A stretch of DNA of 17,420 nucleotides from Candidatus Hydrogenedentota bacterium (lineage in GTDB: Bacteria; Hydrogenedentota; Hydrogenedentia; Hydrogenedentales; SLHB01). The stretch is taken from the NCBI GenBank assembly GCA_007118235.1, contig SKRY01000472.1, forward strand, positions 1 through 17,420, in the 5' to 3' direction. The notes beneath the pieces are model-generated. The model ran no database searches. It had not been told where the DNA came from and saw nothing but the letters and a program-made list of their open reading frames with translations. Positions 1 to 6,065 of this stretch are shown here, in pieces. The stretch's first letter is position 1. Each line of letters starts with the position of its first letter. Both the position numbers and the translations under genes were made by a program.

Positions 1-431
1 ACTTGGTGAATGATGCCCGCGCCCGGCCTCCAGAATCCGATGCCGTACTTGTTGGACACGCTGGCGAGGAAGTCGAACACTTCCATGTTCACTTCCATGC
101 TGCGAGCGAGGTCCTCGATCGCGCCGGATTTCGCAAGGATCAAGTGATCGCAATGCACCGTCGCGGGCACGGCGGTCTTCGGCTTGCCCGCCTGCATGAA
201 CTGGAGCAGGGCCATCTGCGCCGTGGCGTCTTGCATGGCCACGCGGTCCGGCGCGAAGTCCACGTAATCCTCGCCGCGCCGGAACGGACGCTCCGGCATG
301 CCGTCAAAAAGGTGGGCGTAAAGGATTTTCTCGGAAAGCGTGAGGGACCGGCCCACGAGGCGGCGCGCCGCCTCCACACGTTGGCCAAATCCGGCGTAGA
401 TGCGTTGAATCATGTCAAAATCAAAAGCCAT
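1..431 (-). CDS. acn: Aconitate hydratase, N-terminal part (partial, runs off left edge)
   Basis: Aconitase isomerises citrate to isocitrate in the TCA cycle, using a [4Fe-4S] cluster. Only the first 143 residues are visible; the cluster cysteines lie outside the window. The segment contains DRVAMQDATAQM (residues 62-73) and the active-site stretch HCDHLI (93-98), followed by a KYGIGFWRPGAGIIHQ segment. These are typical of the mitochondrial aconitase type found in eukaryotes and Bacteroidetes, and differ from the AcnA/IRP and AcnB types. The start is ATG at 431, giving an MAFDFDMI beginning that fits this subfamily; a weak AAGG lies about 8 nt upstream. A second in-frame ATG at 413 is less likely because it removes conserved N-terminal residues. 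The gene is divergent from the neighbouring methyltransferase gene. The identification is secure, and the subfamily is inferred from the remembered sequence pattern. Confidence 0.93.
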   Translation of the reverse strand, partial: MAFDFDMIQRIYAGFGQRVEAARRLVGRSLTLSEKILYAHLFDGMPERPFRRGEDYVDFAPDRVAMQDATAQMALLQFMQAGKPKTAVPATVHCDHLILAKSGAIEDLARSMEVNMEVFDFLASVSNKYGIGFWRPGAGIIHQ

Positions 432-525
432 TCTAGCGTACCTTGTCGTTGGTTGCGTTGTTCTGGCGGGGAGGTGCGGGAAAGCCACGGAAGAGCGAGC
501 CACTTGCGCGAGACAACTCAACTAT

Positions 526-555
526 AGTATACCGGCCAAACAATTGACGGCGCAA
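526..555 (-). promoter_or_regulatory. Candidate sigma70-like promoter for the aconitase gene
   Basis: On the minus strand, a -35-like TTGCGC (550-555) is followed after 18 bp by a -10-like TATACT (526-531, 5 of 6 matches to the consensus). This places a transcription start near 518, about 87 nt upstream of the aconitase ATG. On the plus strand the same AT-rich patch reads TATAGT (523-528), so a divergent promoter for the methyltransferase gene could overlap here, but I see no well-spaced -35 for it. The box matches are seen directly; promoter function is inference. Confidence 0.45.
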
Positions 556-602
556 CGCCTGGCATTCGATCCGATTACATCCGCTTACCGGAAGGAGTCT
601 CC

Positions 603-1364
603 TTGGACAATCTATACACACATCCCGAATACTATGAGTTGGCCTTCGCCTATCGCGATTCGGCGGCGGAGCAACGGGTATTGGAGGAATGCATCGCGCG
701 GCACGCGGGAAGACCGGTGAAGCGGGTTCTCGAGGTGGCGTGTGGCCACGGCCCGCAAGCCCCGGCGTGGCTCGAGCGCGGCTACGCCTACACCGGCCTG
801 GATTGTTCCGCGGCGATGCTCCGCCACGCCCGGCAGCGGGTGGGAAACGCCGCCAATGCCGCGTGGATCGAGGGGGATCTCGCGGACTTTGAGCTGGCTG
901 AGCCCGTGGACTTCGCGTATGTATTGCTGGGATCCTTGTATGCCCCGGACACGGGCGCGCTTCACGGGCACTATGACGCCATGGCGAAAGCGCTTGCGCC
1001 GGGCGGGCTCTATGTCTTGGAGTGGTGTATTGAATTTGAGCCCTTCGTGGACATGGTGGACAGTTGGCGGCATACCTACGGCGATACGGTGGTGGAGACG
1101 CTGTATACCCTTACCCACTTGGATCGCCTGGAGCAAACCGTGGAGGAACGCGTGGAGGTTACGGCGCATGAAGCCGGGGGCGCGCGAACCTTCGCGACAA
1201 GCGCCACCAAGCGCGTCATGTATCCGCAGGAGTTCCTGCACTTCATCCGCCATCATCCCGCGTTCGAGTTCGTGGGATGGTGGAATGACTGGGACTTGGA
1301 CGAACCGCTCGACGGCGCGCACCCCATCAACCGCCCGCTGATCGTGGTCCGCCGGTTACCGTGA
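603..1364 (+). CDS. Class I SAM-dependent methyltransferase
   Basis: This 253-residue protein has a Rossmann-type methyltransferase fold. Motif I is VLEVACGHG at residues 42-50. An acidic residue at the end of strand 2 (YTGLDCS, Asp67) should bind the SAM ribose. GDL at 91-93 is the likely adenine contact, and a LAPGGLYVLE motif sits past the middle. The C-terminal part (EEFLHF-like region, then FVGWWNDWDL) is typical of small-molecule methyltransferases, but I cannot name the substrate. The start is TTG at 603, supported by AAGGAG at 592-597 with a 5-nt spacer; no ATG lies nearby in frame. It is probably co-transcribed with the glycosylase-like gene 26 bp downstream, and is divergent from the aconitase gene. 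The family is clear; the methyl acceptor is unknown. Confidence 0.85.
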   Translation: MDNLYTHPEYYELAFAYRDSAAEQRVLEECIARHAGRPVKRVLEVACGHGPQAPAWLERGYAYTGLDCSAAMLRHARQRVGNAANAAWIEGDLADFELAEPVDFAYVLLGSLYAPDTGALHGHYDAMAKALAPGGLYVLEWCIEFEPFVDMVDSWRHTYGDTVVETLYTLTHLDRLEQTVEERVEVTAHEAGGARTFATSATKRVMYPQEFLHFIRHHPAFEFVGWWNDWDLDEPLDGAHPINRPLIVVRRLP

Positions 1365-1390
1365 AGCGCGTCTCATGACGCCTCTCTGTG

Positions 1391-2026
1391 ATGAAAACTC
1401 CCAACAACCCGCAAGAACCAGTTCCCCCGCACACGGACGCATCGTTGCCGGAACTGCTTGAGGCCATCCGGGCGTGCCGAATCTGCGAGGAGCATCTGCC
1501 TCACGGGCCGCGGCCGGTGTTGCGGGCAGCGGAAAGCGCCCGCATTCTCATCGTAGGGCAGGCCCCTGGCGCGAAAGTGCATGACACCGGCATTCCGTGG
1601 AACGACGCCAGCGGCAACCGGCTCCGTCAATGGCTTGACATGGATAGAGATACATTCTACGACGAATCGCGAATCGCCATCCTTCCCATGGGATTCTGTT
1701 ATCCCGGCAGGAACCCGCGCGGAGGCGATTTGCCGCCCCGGCCGGAATGCGGCGCCACGTGGCACGCGGCGTTGTGGCAAGCCTTACCCCACATTGAGAC
1801 CGTCATCCTTGCGGGGAGTTACGCGCAACGCCATTACCTCGGCCCGCGCGCGGCGAAGAATTTGACCGAGACCGTGCGGGCTTGGCGGGATTACGCGCCG
1901 GCGTATTGGCCGCTCCCCCATCCGTCCTTCCGCAACCTCGCCTGGCTCAAGCGCAACCCATGGTTCGAGGCCGAGGTCATACCCGCCCTTCGCGCACACG
2001 TGCGCGGCCTCCTCGAGCCGGGCTAA
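1391..2026 (+). CDS. Uracil-DNA glycosylase superfamily protein
   Basis: This 211-residue protein belongs to the uracil-DNA glycosylase superfamily (COG1573-like, the 'UDG-like' branch). The first motif is VGQAPG at 55-60, continuing as VHDTGIPWNDASG (63-75), the region that holds the catalytic pocket. The second motif is LPHPSFRN (175-182), equivalent to the HPS motif that contacts DNA. GFCYPG (101-106) and PPRPEC (115-120) are also characteristic of this branch. A CRIC pair at 29-32 recalls the N-terminal cysteines of family 4/5 iron-sulfur UDGs, but I do not see a full four-cysteine set. The start is taken as ATG 1391; GTG at 1388 is in frame and directly adjacent. There is no convincing Shine-Dalgarno site. 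The gene is convergent with rplQ. Removal of uracil or other deaminated bases is inferred from the family and has not been shown for this branch. Confidence 0.82.
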   Translation: MKTPNNPQEPVPPHTDASLPELLEAIRACRICEEHLPHGPRPVLRAAESARILIVGQAPGAKVHDTGIPWNDASGNRLRQWLDMDRDTFYDESRIAILPMGFCYPGRNPRGGDLPPRPECGATWHAALWQALPHIETVILAGSYAQRHYLGPRAAKNLTETVRAWRDYAPAYWPLPHPSFRNLAWLKRNPWFEAEVIPALRAHVRGLLEPG

Positions 2027-2071
2027 GGCGGCCAATCCGCCGCGAATCACGCGATGGCCGGGTAACACGAA

Positions 2072-2114
2072 GCGGACGGCGGGATTCCTCGCGTGAGGAA
2101 TACCCGCCGCCCGC
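2072..2114. terminator. Strong inverted repeat between convergent genes, probable bidirectional terminator
   Basis: Positions 2072-2090 pair with 2095-2114 around a 4-nt loop (2091-2094). There are seven pairs (2084-2090 with 2095-2101), one bulged A at 2102, seven GC-rich pairs (2077-2083 with 2103-2109), a mismatch, then four more pairs. The repeat sits between the glycosylase stop (2026) and the rplQ stop (2174), where a shared terminator is expected. Neither flank has a good U-tract, so canonical intrinsic termination is not certain. It could instead protect RNA 3' ends or assist factor-dependent termination. Confidence 0.6.
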
Positions 2115-2173
2115 ATGGACTTCTCGCCGTAATGCGCGGAGCGCAACTATCTGTGAGAAAGGCTTTCGCCCGG

Positions 2174-2548
2174 CTACTCGGCTGTCGCCTCGCCCAAATC
2201 CACCAACTCGATACGCGCGCGGGGCGCGCCATCGCCATGCCGGTTGTCAAGACGGAGAATGCGCGTATACCCCCCGGGACGCTCGGCATACGCTGGGCCG
2301 AGTTCACTGAAGAGCTTCCGCACAATGTCGTCGTCGCGCAAGATGGCGAACGCCCGCCGCCGGTTATGCAGCGTGTCATTTTTCGCCAAGGTGATAAGCG
2401 GCTCCGCGAAACGCCGCAACTCCTTCGATTTCGGCACGGTCGTGATAATCGCGTTGTGCTGGAACAGCGCCAGCGTAAGATTCTTCATGGTGGCCTTGCG
2501 ATGAGCGGTGGTCCGTCCCAGCCGCCGGCCTGCTTTGCGATGCCGCAT
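2174..2548 (-). CDS. rplQ: 50S ribosomal protein L17
   Basis: L17 is a large-subunit protein at the back of the 50S particle near the exit tunnel. The 124-residue product starts with the hallmark MRHRKAGRRLGR and continues with TAHRKAT and the KSKELRRFAEPLITLAK helix (K-ELRR-AE-LIT), then a GGYTRI-L segment near the C-terminus. The start is ATG 2548, with AAGGA about 9 nt upstream. The frame is open for 22 more codons upstream (to 2614), but the family begins at MRHRK, so I reject the longer form. This is the last gene of the array, 101 bp after rpoA, the usual end of the alpha operon. Confidence 0.97.
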   Translation of the reverse strand: MRHRKAGRRLGRTTAHRKATMKNLTLALFQHNAIITTVPKSKELRRFAEPLITLAKNDTLHNRRRAFAILRDDDIVRKLFSELGPAYAERPGGYTRILRLDNRHGDGAPRARIELVDLGEATAE

Positions 2549-2649
2549 GGACGCCAATCCTTTCTGCGTTTGGTTCGATACTATACGTTCCAGCCCCTGA
2601 AGCGGAGCAGTCATTTCCTTGGGAACATTCCACGGGGGTCACCCGGTCT

Positions 2650-3750
2650 TTATCTCTCGTCTTCCAGCTCGGACAACTCTTCCTCGCCTTCCTCGCCGCC
2701 TGTCTCATCTCCAGCCTCGTCCACAACCTCGTCCTCGCCGGCTGTGTAGGCCTCTTCTTCTTCCTCGCCGCCGTCTCGCTCCTCGGACGGCTCTCCAAGC
2801 AAGGCGCTCATGCCAAAGCTGAGCCCCATGGGATCAAGCTTGGACTTGATTTCGTCCAAAGACCGCTTGCCGAAGTTGTGAAACTTCAGCATCTCGGATT
2901 CGCTGCGCACGACAAGGTCGCGCACGGTCTCAATATTGGCCGCCTTGAGACAATTGGCCGACCGAACGCTCAATTCCAGGTCCTCCACGGGCTGGTTGAG
3001 CTTACGGTTAAGCTCGGGGTCGGAACTATCCAACGGCCCCGCGTCGCTGGCCCCGCCTTCCTGTTGAACGAAAATGCTGAAATGCTCGATAAGGAGCTGA
3101 GCGGCCTGCTGCACGGCTACCTCGGGTCTGATGGAGCCATTGGTCCATACATCAAGAAGCAGACGATCGTAGTCCGTCTGTTGCCCAACGCGTGCGTCCT
3201 CGACCAAGAAATTCACCCGCTTGACGGGCGAGAAGTTCGCGTCCAGGTACACCGTGCCGATGGCGGCGTGTTCAAGCTCGAAGTTGTCCGCCGTGACGTA
3301 ACCCCGTCCCCGGCTTACCTTGATGTCCATCTCCAGCTCACAGGAATCCGCCGTGGACGTCAGAACAAGCTGATCGGGATTGTACACATCGACATCGGCT
3401 TCCTTGAACATATCGCCCGCATGGATTTCGCCCGCCCCCGAATGCTTGAACGTGAAAATCGTCGGTTCTTCGGTTTTAAGATGGAGGTCACACCGTTTCA
3501 GGTTCAGCACCACATCGGTCACGTCTTCCTTGACGCCGGGAATCGCGGAGAATTCGTGCTTGACCCCCTCGATGCGCAAGGCGGTCACCGCCGATCCTTC
3601 TAGACTCGCCAGGAGCGCGCGCCGAAGGGCGTTGCCCACCGTCGTGCCGTAGCCCCGCTCGAAAGGTTCAATTTGAAAGCGCGAATAGGTCTCGGTGGCC
3701 CCATCCTCGATCTTGACCCATTTGGGTTTTACAAACTCTTGTGCAATCAT
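2650..3750 (-). CDS. rpoA: DNA-directed RNA polymerase subunit alpha
   Basis: The alpha subunit dimerises to scaffold RNA polymerase assembly and contacts promoter UP elements and activators. The N-terminal domain spans about residues 1-230 and includes the assembly motif around ERGYGTTVGNALRRALL. The C-terminal domain (about 260-318) has two helix-hairpin-helix elements. RSANCLK in the first carries the Arg/Asn/Cys residues known to contact DNA in E. coli, and FGKRSLDEIK lies in the second. The product is 366 residues, longer than the usual 315-340, because of an extra 47-residue acidic tail. The start is ATG 3750 (MIAQEFVKPKW), where homologues begin; the frame is open for 23 more codons upstream but without family support. 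GGAG lies about 12 nt upstream. The gene follows rpsK after a 221-bp gap with no rpsD between. Confidence 0.97.
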   Translation of the reverse strand: MIAQEFVKPKWVKIEDGATETYSRFQIEPFERGYGTTVGNALRRALLASLEGSAVTALRIEGVKHEFSAIPGVKEDVTDVVLNLKRCDLHLKTEEPTIFTFKHSGAGEIHAGDMFKEADVDVYNPDQLVLTSTADSCELEMDIKVSRGRGYVTADNFELEHAAIGTVYLDANFSPVKRVNFLVEDARVGQQTDYDRLLLDVWTNGSIRPEVAVQQAAQLLIEHFSIFVQQEGGASDAGPLDSSDPELNRKLNQPVEDLELSVRSANCLKAANIETVRDLVVRSESEMLKFHNFGKRSLDEIKSKLDPMGLSFGMSALLGEPSEERDGGEEEEEAYTAGEDEVVDEAGDETGGEEGEEELSELEDER

Positions 3751-3822
3751 GAGTTCCAGTCTCCAGGGAATGAGGGCTCGCCGGGTCTGCCGGCTTGTTG
3801 CGTGAAGTGGCGCACCCATGCC

Positions 3823-3955
3823 TCAACCGGCTGCCGGGCCGGTCACGCGCCACGCGTGGGCCAAGGAAAACGCGGGCAACTCCCGCCCCCTGGCCAGTAC
3901 AAAAAACGGGCACAGCATGCTCCTCCCGCCGCGGCGCGCGCCCGGCGCGGGCGGG
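3823..3955 (-). promoter_or_regulatory. Structured leader region upstream of rpoA
   Basis: The 221-bp rpsK-rpoA gap holds several perfect stems (plus coordinates): 3925-3930 with 3950-3955, 3872-3876 with 3882-3886 (loop of 5) nested in a near-perfect outer stem 3859-3866 with 3889-3895, 3844-3849 with 3853-3858 (loop of 3), and 3827-3831 with 3838-3842. A run of six U in the transcript (3906 to 3901) follows a weak CGGG/CCCG pairing. This could be an autoregulatory or attenuator leader, or RNA that sets rpoA stoichiometry. The stems are seen directly; the function is inference. Confidence 0.35.
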
Positions 3956-3971
3956 GACAACCACGCTGGCT

Positions 3972-4370
3972 TTAGACGCGGCGGCGCTTTCTCGGACGGC
4001 ACCCATTGTGAGGAATGCTCGTGACGTCCCGGATGAGCGTCACGTCAAGGCCCGCGGCTTGGATCGCACGGATAGAGGATTCCCGGCCGGCCCCGGGTCC
4101 GTTCACATAGACCTTCACCTCTTTCAGGCCAAGTTCGCGGGCGCGCTGCGTCGCGGCTTCCGCGGCCACCTGAGCGGCAAAGGCCGTGCTCTTGCGTGAT
4201 CCCTTGAAGCCTACTTGCCCCGCACTCGACCACGACACCACATTGCCCTGGTTATCGGAGATGGATATGATCGTATTGTTAAACGTCGCCTGAATGTGGG
4301 CGACCCCCGAGGTTACGTTGAGTGTCGTACGCCTCTTCCGGCCTTTAGCTTTTCGCTTTTCTTTCGCCAC
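3972..4370 (-). CDS. rpsK: 30S ribosomal protein S11
   Basis: S11 sits on the 30S platform and helps form the mRNA exit region with S7 and S18. The 132-residue product matches the family throughout: a basic N-terminus (AKGRKRR), HIQATFNNTIISI near 25-37, GFKGSRKSTAFAAQ, VNGPGAGRESSIRA, and the conserved C-terminus IPHNGCRPRKRRRV. The length is normal. The start is GTG 4370, with AGGAG about 10 nt upstream overlapping the end of rpsM; the spacing to rpsM is 13 bp, consistent with one transcript. Normally rpsD would follow in many phyla; here it does not. Confidence 0.97.
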   Translation of the reverse strand: MAKEKRKAKGRKRRTTLNVTSGVAHIQATFNNTIISISDNQGNVVSWSSAGQVGFKGSRKSTAFAAQVAAEAATQRARELGLKEVKVYVNGPGAGRESSIRAIQAAGLDVTLIRDVTSIPHNGCRPRKRRRV

Positions 4371-4383
4371 TGAGCGCTATCTC

Positions 4384-4749
4384 CTACTTCTTCTTCACGG
4401 TTGTGCGGCGGGGTCCCTTGCGGGTGCGGGCATTGGTGCCGGTCTTCTGACCGCGCACGGGCAAGCCCCGCTTGTGCCGGATGCCCCGATAGCAGTTGAT
4501 GTCCATCAAGCGCTTGATGTTGGCCATGGTCTCCCGCCGCAAATCGCCCTCGACGGTGAAACTAGTCTGAATGGTGGCGGTCAGCCGGTTCGCATCCTCA
4601 TCGCTGAGGTCCGACACTCGGGTCCCCGGATCAATATTGGTCTCCGCCAACACCCGCCTCGCCCGGGTCTCCCCAATGCCGTAAATCTGCTGCAAACCCG
4701 CCACGATGGTCCTCTTCCGGGGAAGGTCGACGCCGATCACTCGTGCCAT
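4384..4749 (-). CDS. rpsM: 30S ribosomal protein S13
   Basis: S13 lies in the 30S head and contacts the P-site tRNA and bridges to L5. The 121-residue product begins MARVIGVDLPRKRTIV, has the helix-two-turn-helix motif YGIGETRARRVL starting at residue 23, and GIRHKRGLPVRGQ-TGTNARTRKGPRRT at the C-terminus, the basic extension that reaches the P site. Length and sequence are typical. ATG 4749 is the only sensible start. It is 21 bp downstream of rpmJ, as in the standard alpha operon. Confidence 0.97.
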   Translation of the reverse strand: MARVIGVDLPRKRTIVAGLQQIYGIGETRARRVLAETNIDPGTRVSDLSDEDANRLTATIQTSFTVEGDLRRETMANIKRLMDINCYRGIRHKRGLPVRGQKTGTNARTRKGPRRTTVKKK

Positions 4750-4770
4750 GCCTTTGTGCTCCTGTCCGCC

Positions 4771-4884
4771 CTACCCTTGGCGCTGTTTGTGTTTGGGATT
4801 GCTGCAGATCACCCGGACCCGGCCATGCCGCCGGATGATCTTGCATCGTTCGCAAATCTTGCGTGCCGAGGCTCGAACTTTCAT
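4771..4884 (-). CDS. rpmJ: 50S ribosomal protein L36, zinc-binding form
   Basis: L36 is the smallest ribosomal protein and stabilises 23S rRNA near the base of the L7/L12 stalk. The 37-residue product starts MKVRASARKICERC. It keeps the zinc ribbon with Cys11, Cys14, Cys27 and His32, so it is the metal-binding (C+) form. The frame is open upstream to 4971, but those codons show no family similarity. The start is ATG 4884, with GGAGG about 11 nt upstream. It follows infA after an unusually long 171-bp gap and precedes rpsM by 21 bp. Confidence 0.96.
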   Translation of the reverse strand: MKVRASARKICERCKIIRRHGRVRVICSNPKHKQRQG

Positions 4885-4989
4885 GATGCTGTTATCCTCC
4901 ACCGCGCGGCTAGTAACGCGCCGCCCGGCCGTCCATGCGCCCCCCGCCGCGCGGGGAACCGCAATTTCCAATACTTTCTACGGGATGTG

Positions 4990-5019
4990 ATCCTACGCCA
5001 CGGCGCCCCGCTCCATCAA
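4990..5019 (-). promoter_or_regulatory. Candidate internal promoter upstream of rpmJ
   Basis: In the infA-rpmJ gap, the minus strand reads TTGATG (5014-5019), then 18 bp, then TAGGAT (4990-4995), each matching 4 of 6 consensus positions. The start point would be near 4983, leaving about a 100-nt leader before rpmJ. That leader includes a CCCCG/CGGGG stem and a GCGGC/GCCGC stem. A promoter here would let the rpmJ-rpsM-rpsK-rpoA-rplQ group be expressed separately. The matches are modest and function is inferred. Confidence 0.3.
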
Positions 5020-5055
5020 TCCCGGCTTACACGGCGATGGGCGGGCCCGCCAGCT

Positions 5056-5274
5056 CTATTTGTAGCGATACGTGATTCGGCCGCGGCTCAGATCATAAGG
5101 CGACATTTCCAGCTTCACCCGATCACCGGGCAAAATCCGGATGAAATTCATCCGCATCTTGCCGGAAATGTGCGCCAACACCGTGTGCCCGTTCTTTAAC
5201 TCAACGCGAAACATCGCGTTGGGTAACGGCTCCACTACTGTACCCTCTACTTCTATCGCTTCTTCTTTTTCCAT
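5056..5274 (-). CDS. infA: Translation initiation factor IF-1
   Basis: IF-1 occupies the ribosomal A site during initiation and assists IF-2 and IF-3. The 72-residue product has the usual length and a single OB fold: EEAIEVEGTVVEPLPNAMFRVEL, then NGHTVLAHISGKMRMNFIRILPGDRV, then the conserved end LSRGRITYRYK. ATG 5274 is the natural start, although the upstream Shine-Dalgarno site is poor. It lies 17 bp after map and is followed by the long gap before rpmJ. This placement between map and rpmJ is common in Gram-positive and several other phyla. Confidence 0.97.
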   Translation of the reverse strand: MEKEEAIEVEGTVVEPLPNAMFRVELKNGHTVLAHISGKMRMNFIRILPGDRVKLEMSPYDLSRGRITYRYK

Positions 5275-5291
5275 TGTTCCATACTATCGTT

Positions 5292-6065
5292 TTACTGGGA
5301 TTGACCCCAAACAAGCTCGGGCGTGGCGGACAGCACCTCGGCCTGGCCGTCGCGCACGGCAATACTATGTTCAAAATGGGCGCTGGGCTTGCCATCGCCC
5401 GAAACCGCGCTCCACCCATCACTGAGAATCTGGACATTGTAAACGCCCGCCGTGATCATCGGCTCAATGGCCATGACCATCCCGGGCTTCAACTTAGGCC
5501 CGCGTTGGCGGGATTTAAAGTTCAGGATCTGCGGCGGCTCGTGCATCTCCTCACCAATGCCATGTCCAGTGAAACAGCGAACGATACTAAACCCCGTTCC
5601 TTTGCATACTTTATCAACCGCCGCCCCAATGTCGCCCACATGGTTTCCGGCCTTGGCCGCCTTGATCGCCTCGCTCAGGGCGCGATCGGTGACTTCGATC
5701 AAGCAGCGCCGCGTCTCGTCGACCTCGCCGCAGGCCAGCGTCACCGCGGCATCGCCCACATAGCCCTCATAGCGAACCCCAACATCAATGCTTACCAGTT
5801 CGCCTTCGCGAAGCTTGCGCGCGCCAGGCACGCCGTGTACGATCACCTCGTCCACCGAAATACAGGTCGACTTTGGAAACCCCTGATAGCCAAGGAAGGC
5901 AGGCTCGCCGCCCATGCCCAGGATAAGCTCGTGGGCGTACGCGTCCAGGTCGCCAGTCGTTACTCCGGGGGCCACTTCGCGCGCCAAGGCCACATGAACC
6001 TTCGCAACCATCTGATTCGCTTGCCGGAGAATGTCGATCTCATTTTCCGTGCGAATGGCTATCAC
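5292..6065 (-). CDS. map: Methionine aminopeptidase, type I
   Basis: This cytosolic enzyme removes the initiator methionine from nascent proteins. The 257-residue product has the pita-bread fold and all five metal ligands: Asp94 and Asp105 (SIDVGVRYEGYVGDAA), His168 (GHGIG), Glu201 (MAIEPM) and Glu232 (HFEHS). His77 (VIVHGVP) is the conserved substrate-side histidine. There is no N-terminal zinc-finger or SH3 extension. The start is GTG 6065; its GTGA overlaps the adk stop by 4 nt, indicating translational coupling. No closer ATG fits the family N-terminus. The adk-map-infA cluster placed after secY matches the Bacillus-type order. Confidence 0.97.
   Translation of the reverse strand: MIAIRTENEIDILRQANQMVAKVHVALAREVAPGVTTGDLDAYAHELILGMGGEPAFLGYQGFPKSTCISVDEVIVHGVPGARKLREGELVSIDVGVRYEGYVGDAAVTLACGEVDETRRCLIEVTDRALSEAIKAAKAGNHVGDIGAAVDKVCKGTGFSIVRCFTGHGIGEEMHEPPQILNFKSRQRGPKLKPGMVMAIEPMITAGVYNVQILSDGWSAVSGDGKPSAHFEHSIAVRDGQAEVLSATPELVWGQSQ

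Noticed and set aside
612..1322. 236-codon minus-strand frame antisense to the methyltransferase
   Set aside because: The plus-strand frame has SAM motifs and a good Shine-Dalgarno site; the antisense frame has neither.
2549..2614. 22-codon in-frame N-terminal extension of L17
   Set aside because: The L17 family starts at MRHRKAGRRL, and a Shine-Dalgarno site precedes the internal ATG at 2548. The upstream ATG has its AAGG only 2 nt away.
2878..3603. 241-codon plus-strand frame antisense to rpoA
   Set aside because: It lies wholly inside rpoA, which has full domain support. It is an antisense shadow.
3751..3819. 23-codon in-frame N-terminal extension of RpoA
   Set aside because: RpoA homologues start at the position of ATG 3750. 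The extension overlaps the structured leader and shows no conservation I recognise.
3901..3930. Possible intrinsic terminator formed by a CGGG/CCCG pairing and the U6 run between rpsK and rpoA
   Set aside because: The pairing is only 3-4 bp with a large internal loop, and the stronger upstream stem is about 18 nt from the U-run, so I do not call it as a terminator by itself.
3668..4006. 112-codon minus-strand frame spanning the rpsK-rpoA gap, considered as a remnant of rpsD
   Set aside because: The translation has no S4-like motifs, and it overlaps rpsK and rpoA in other frames. No S4 remnant is visible in the gap.
4294..5199. 301-codon plus-strand frame across rpsM, rpmJ and infA
   Set aside because: It is antisense to three clearly identified genes and crosses their boundaries. 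The translation is low in recognisable motifs and is explained by high GC content.
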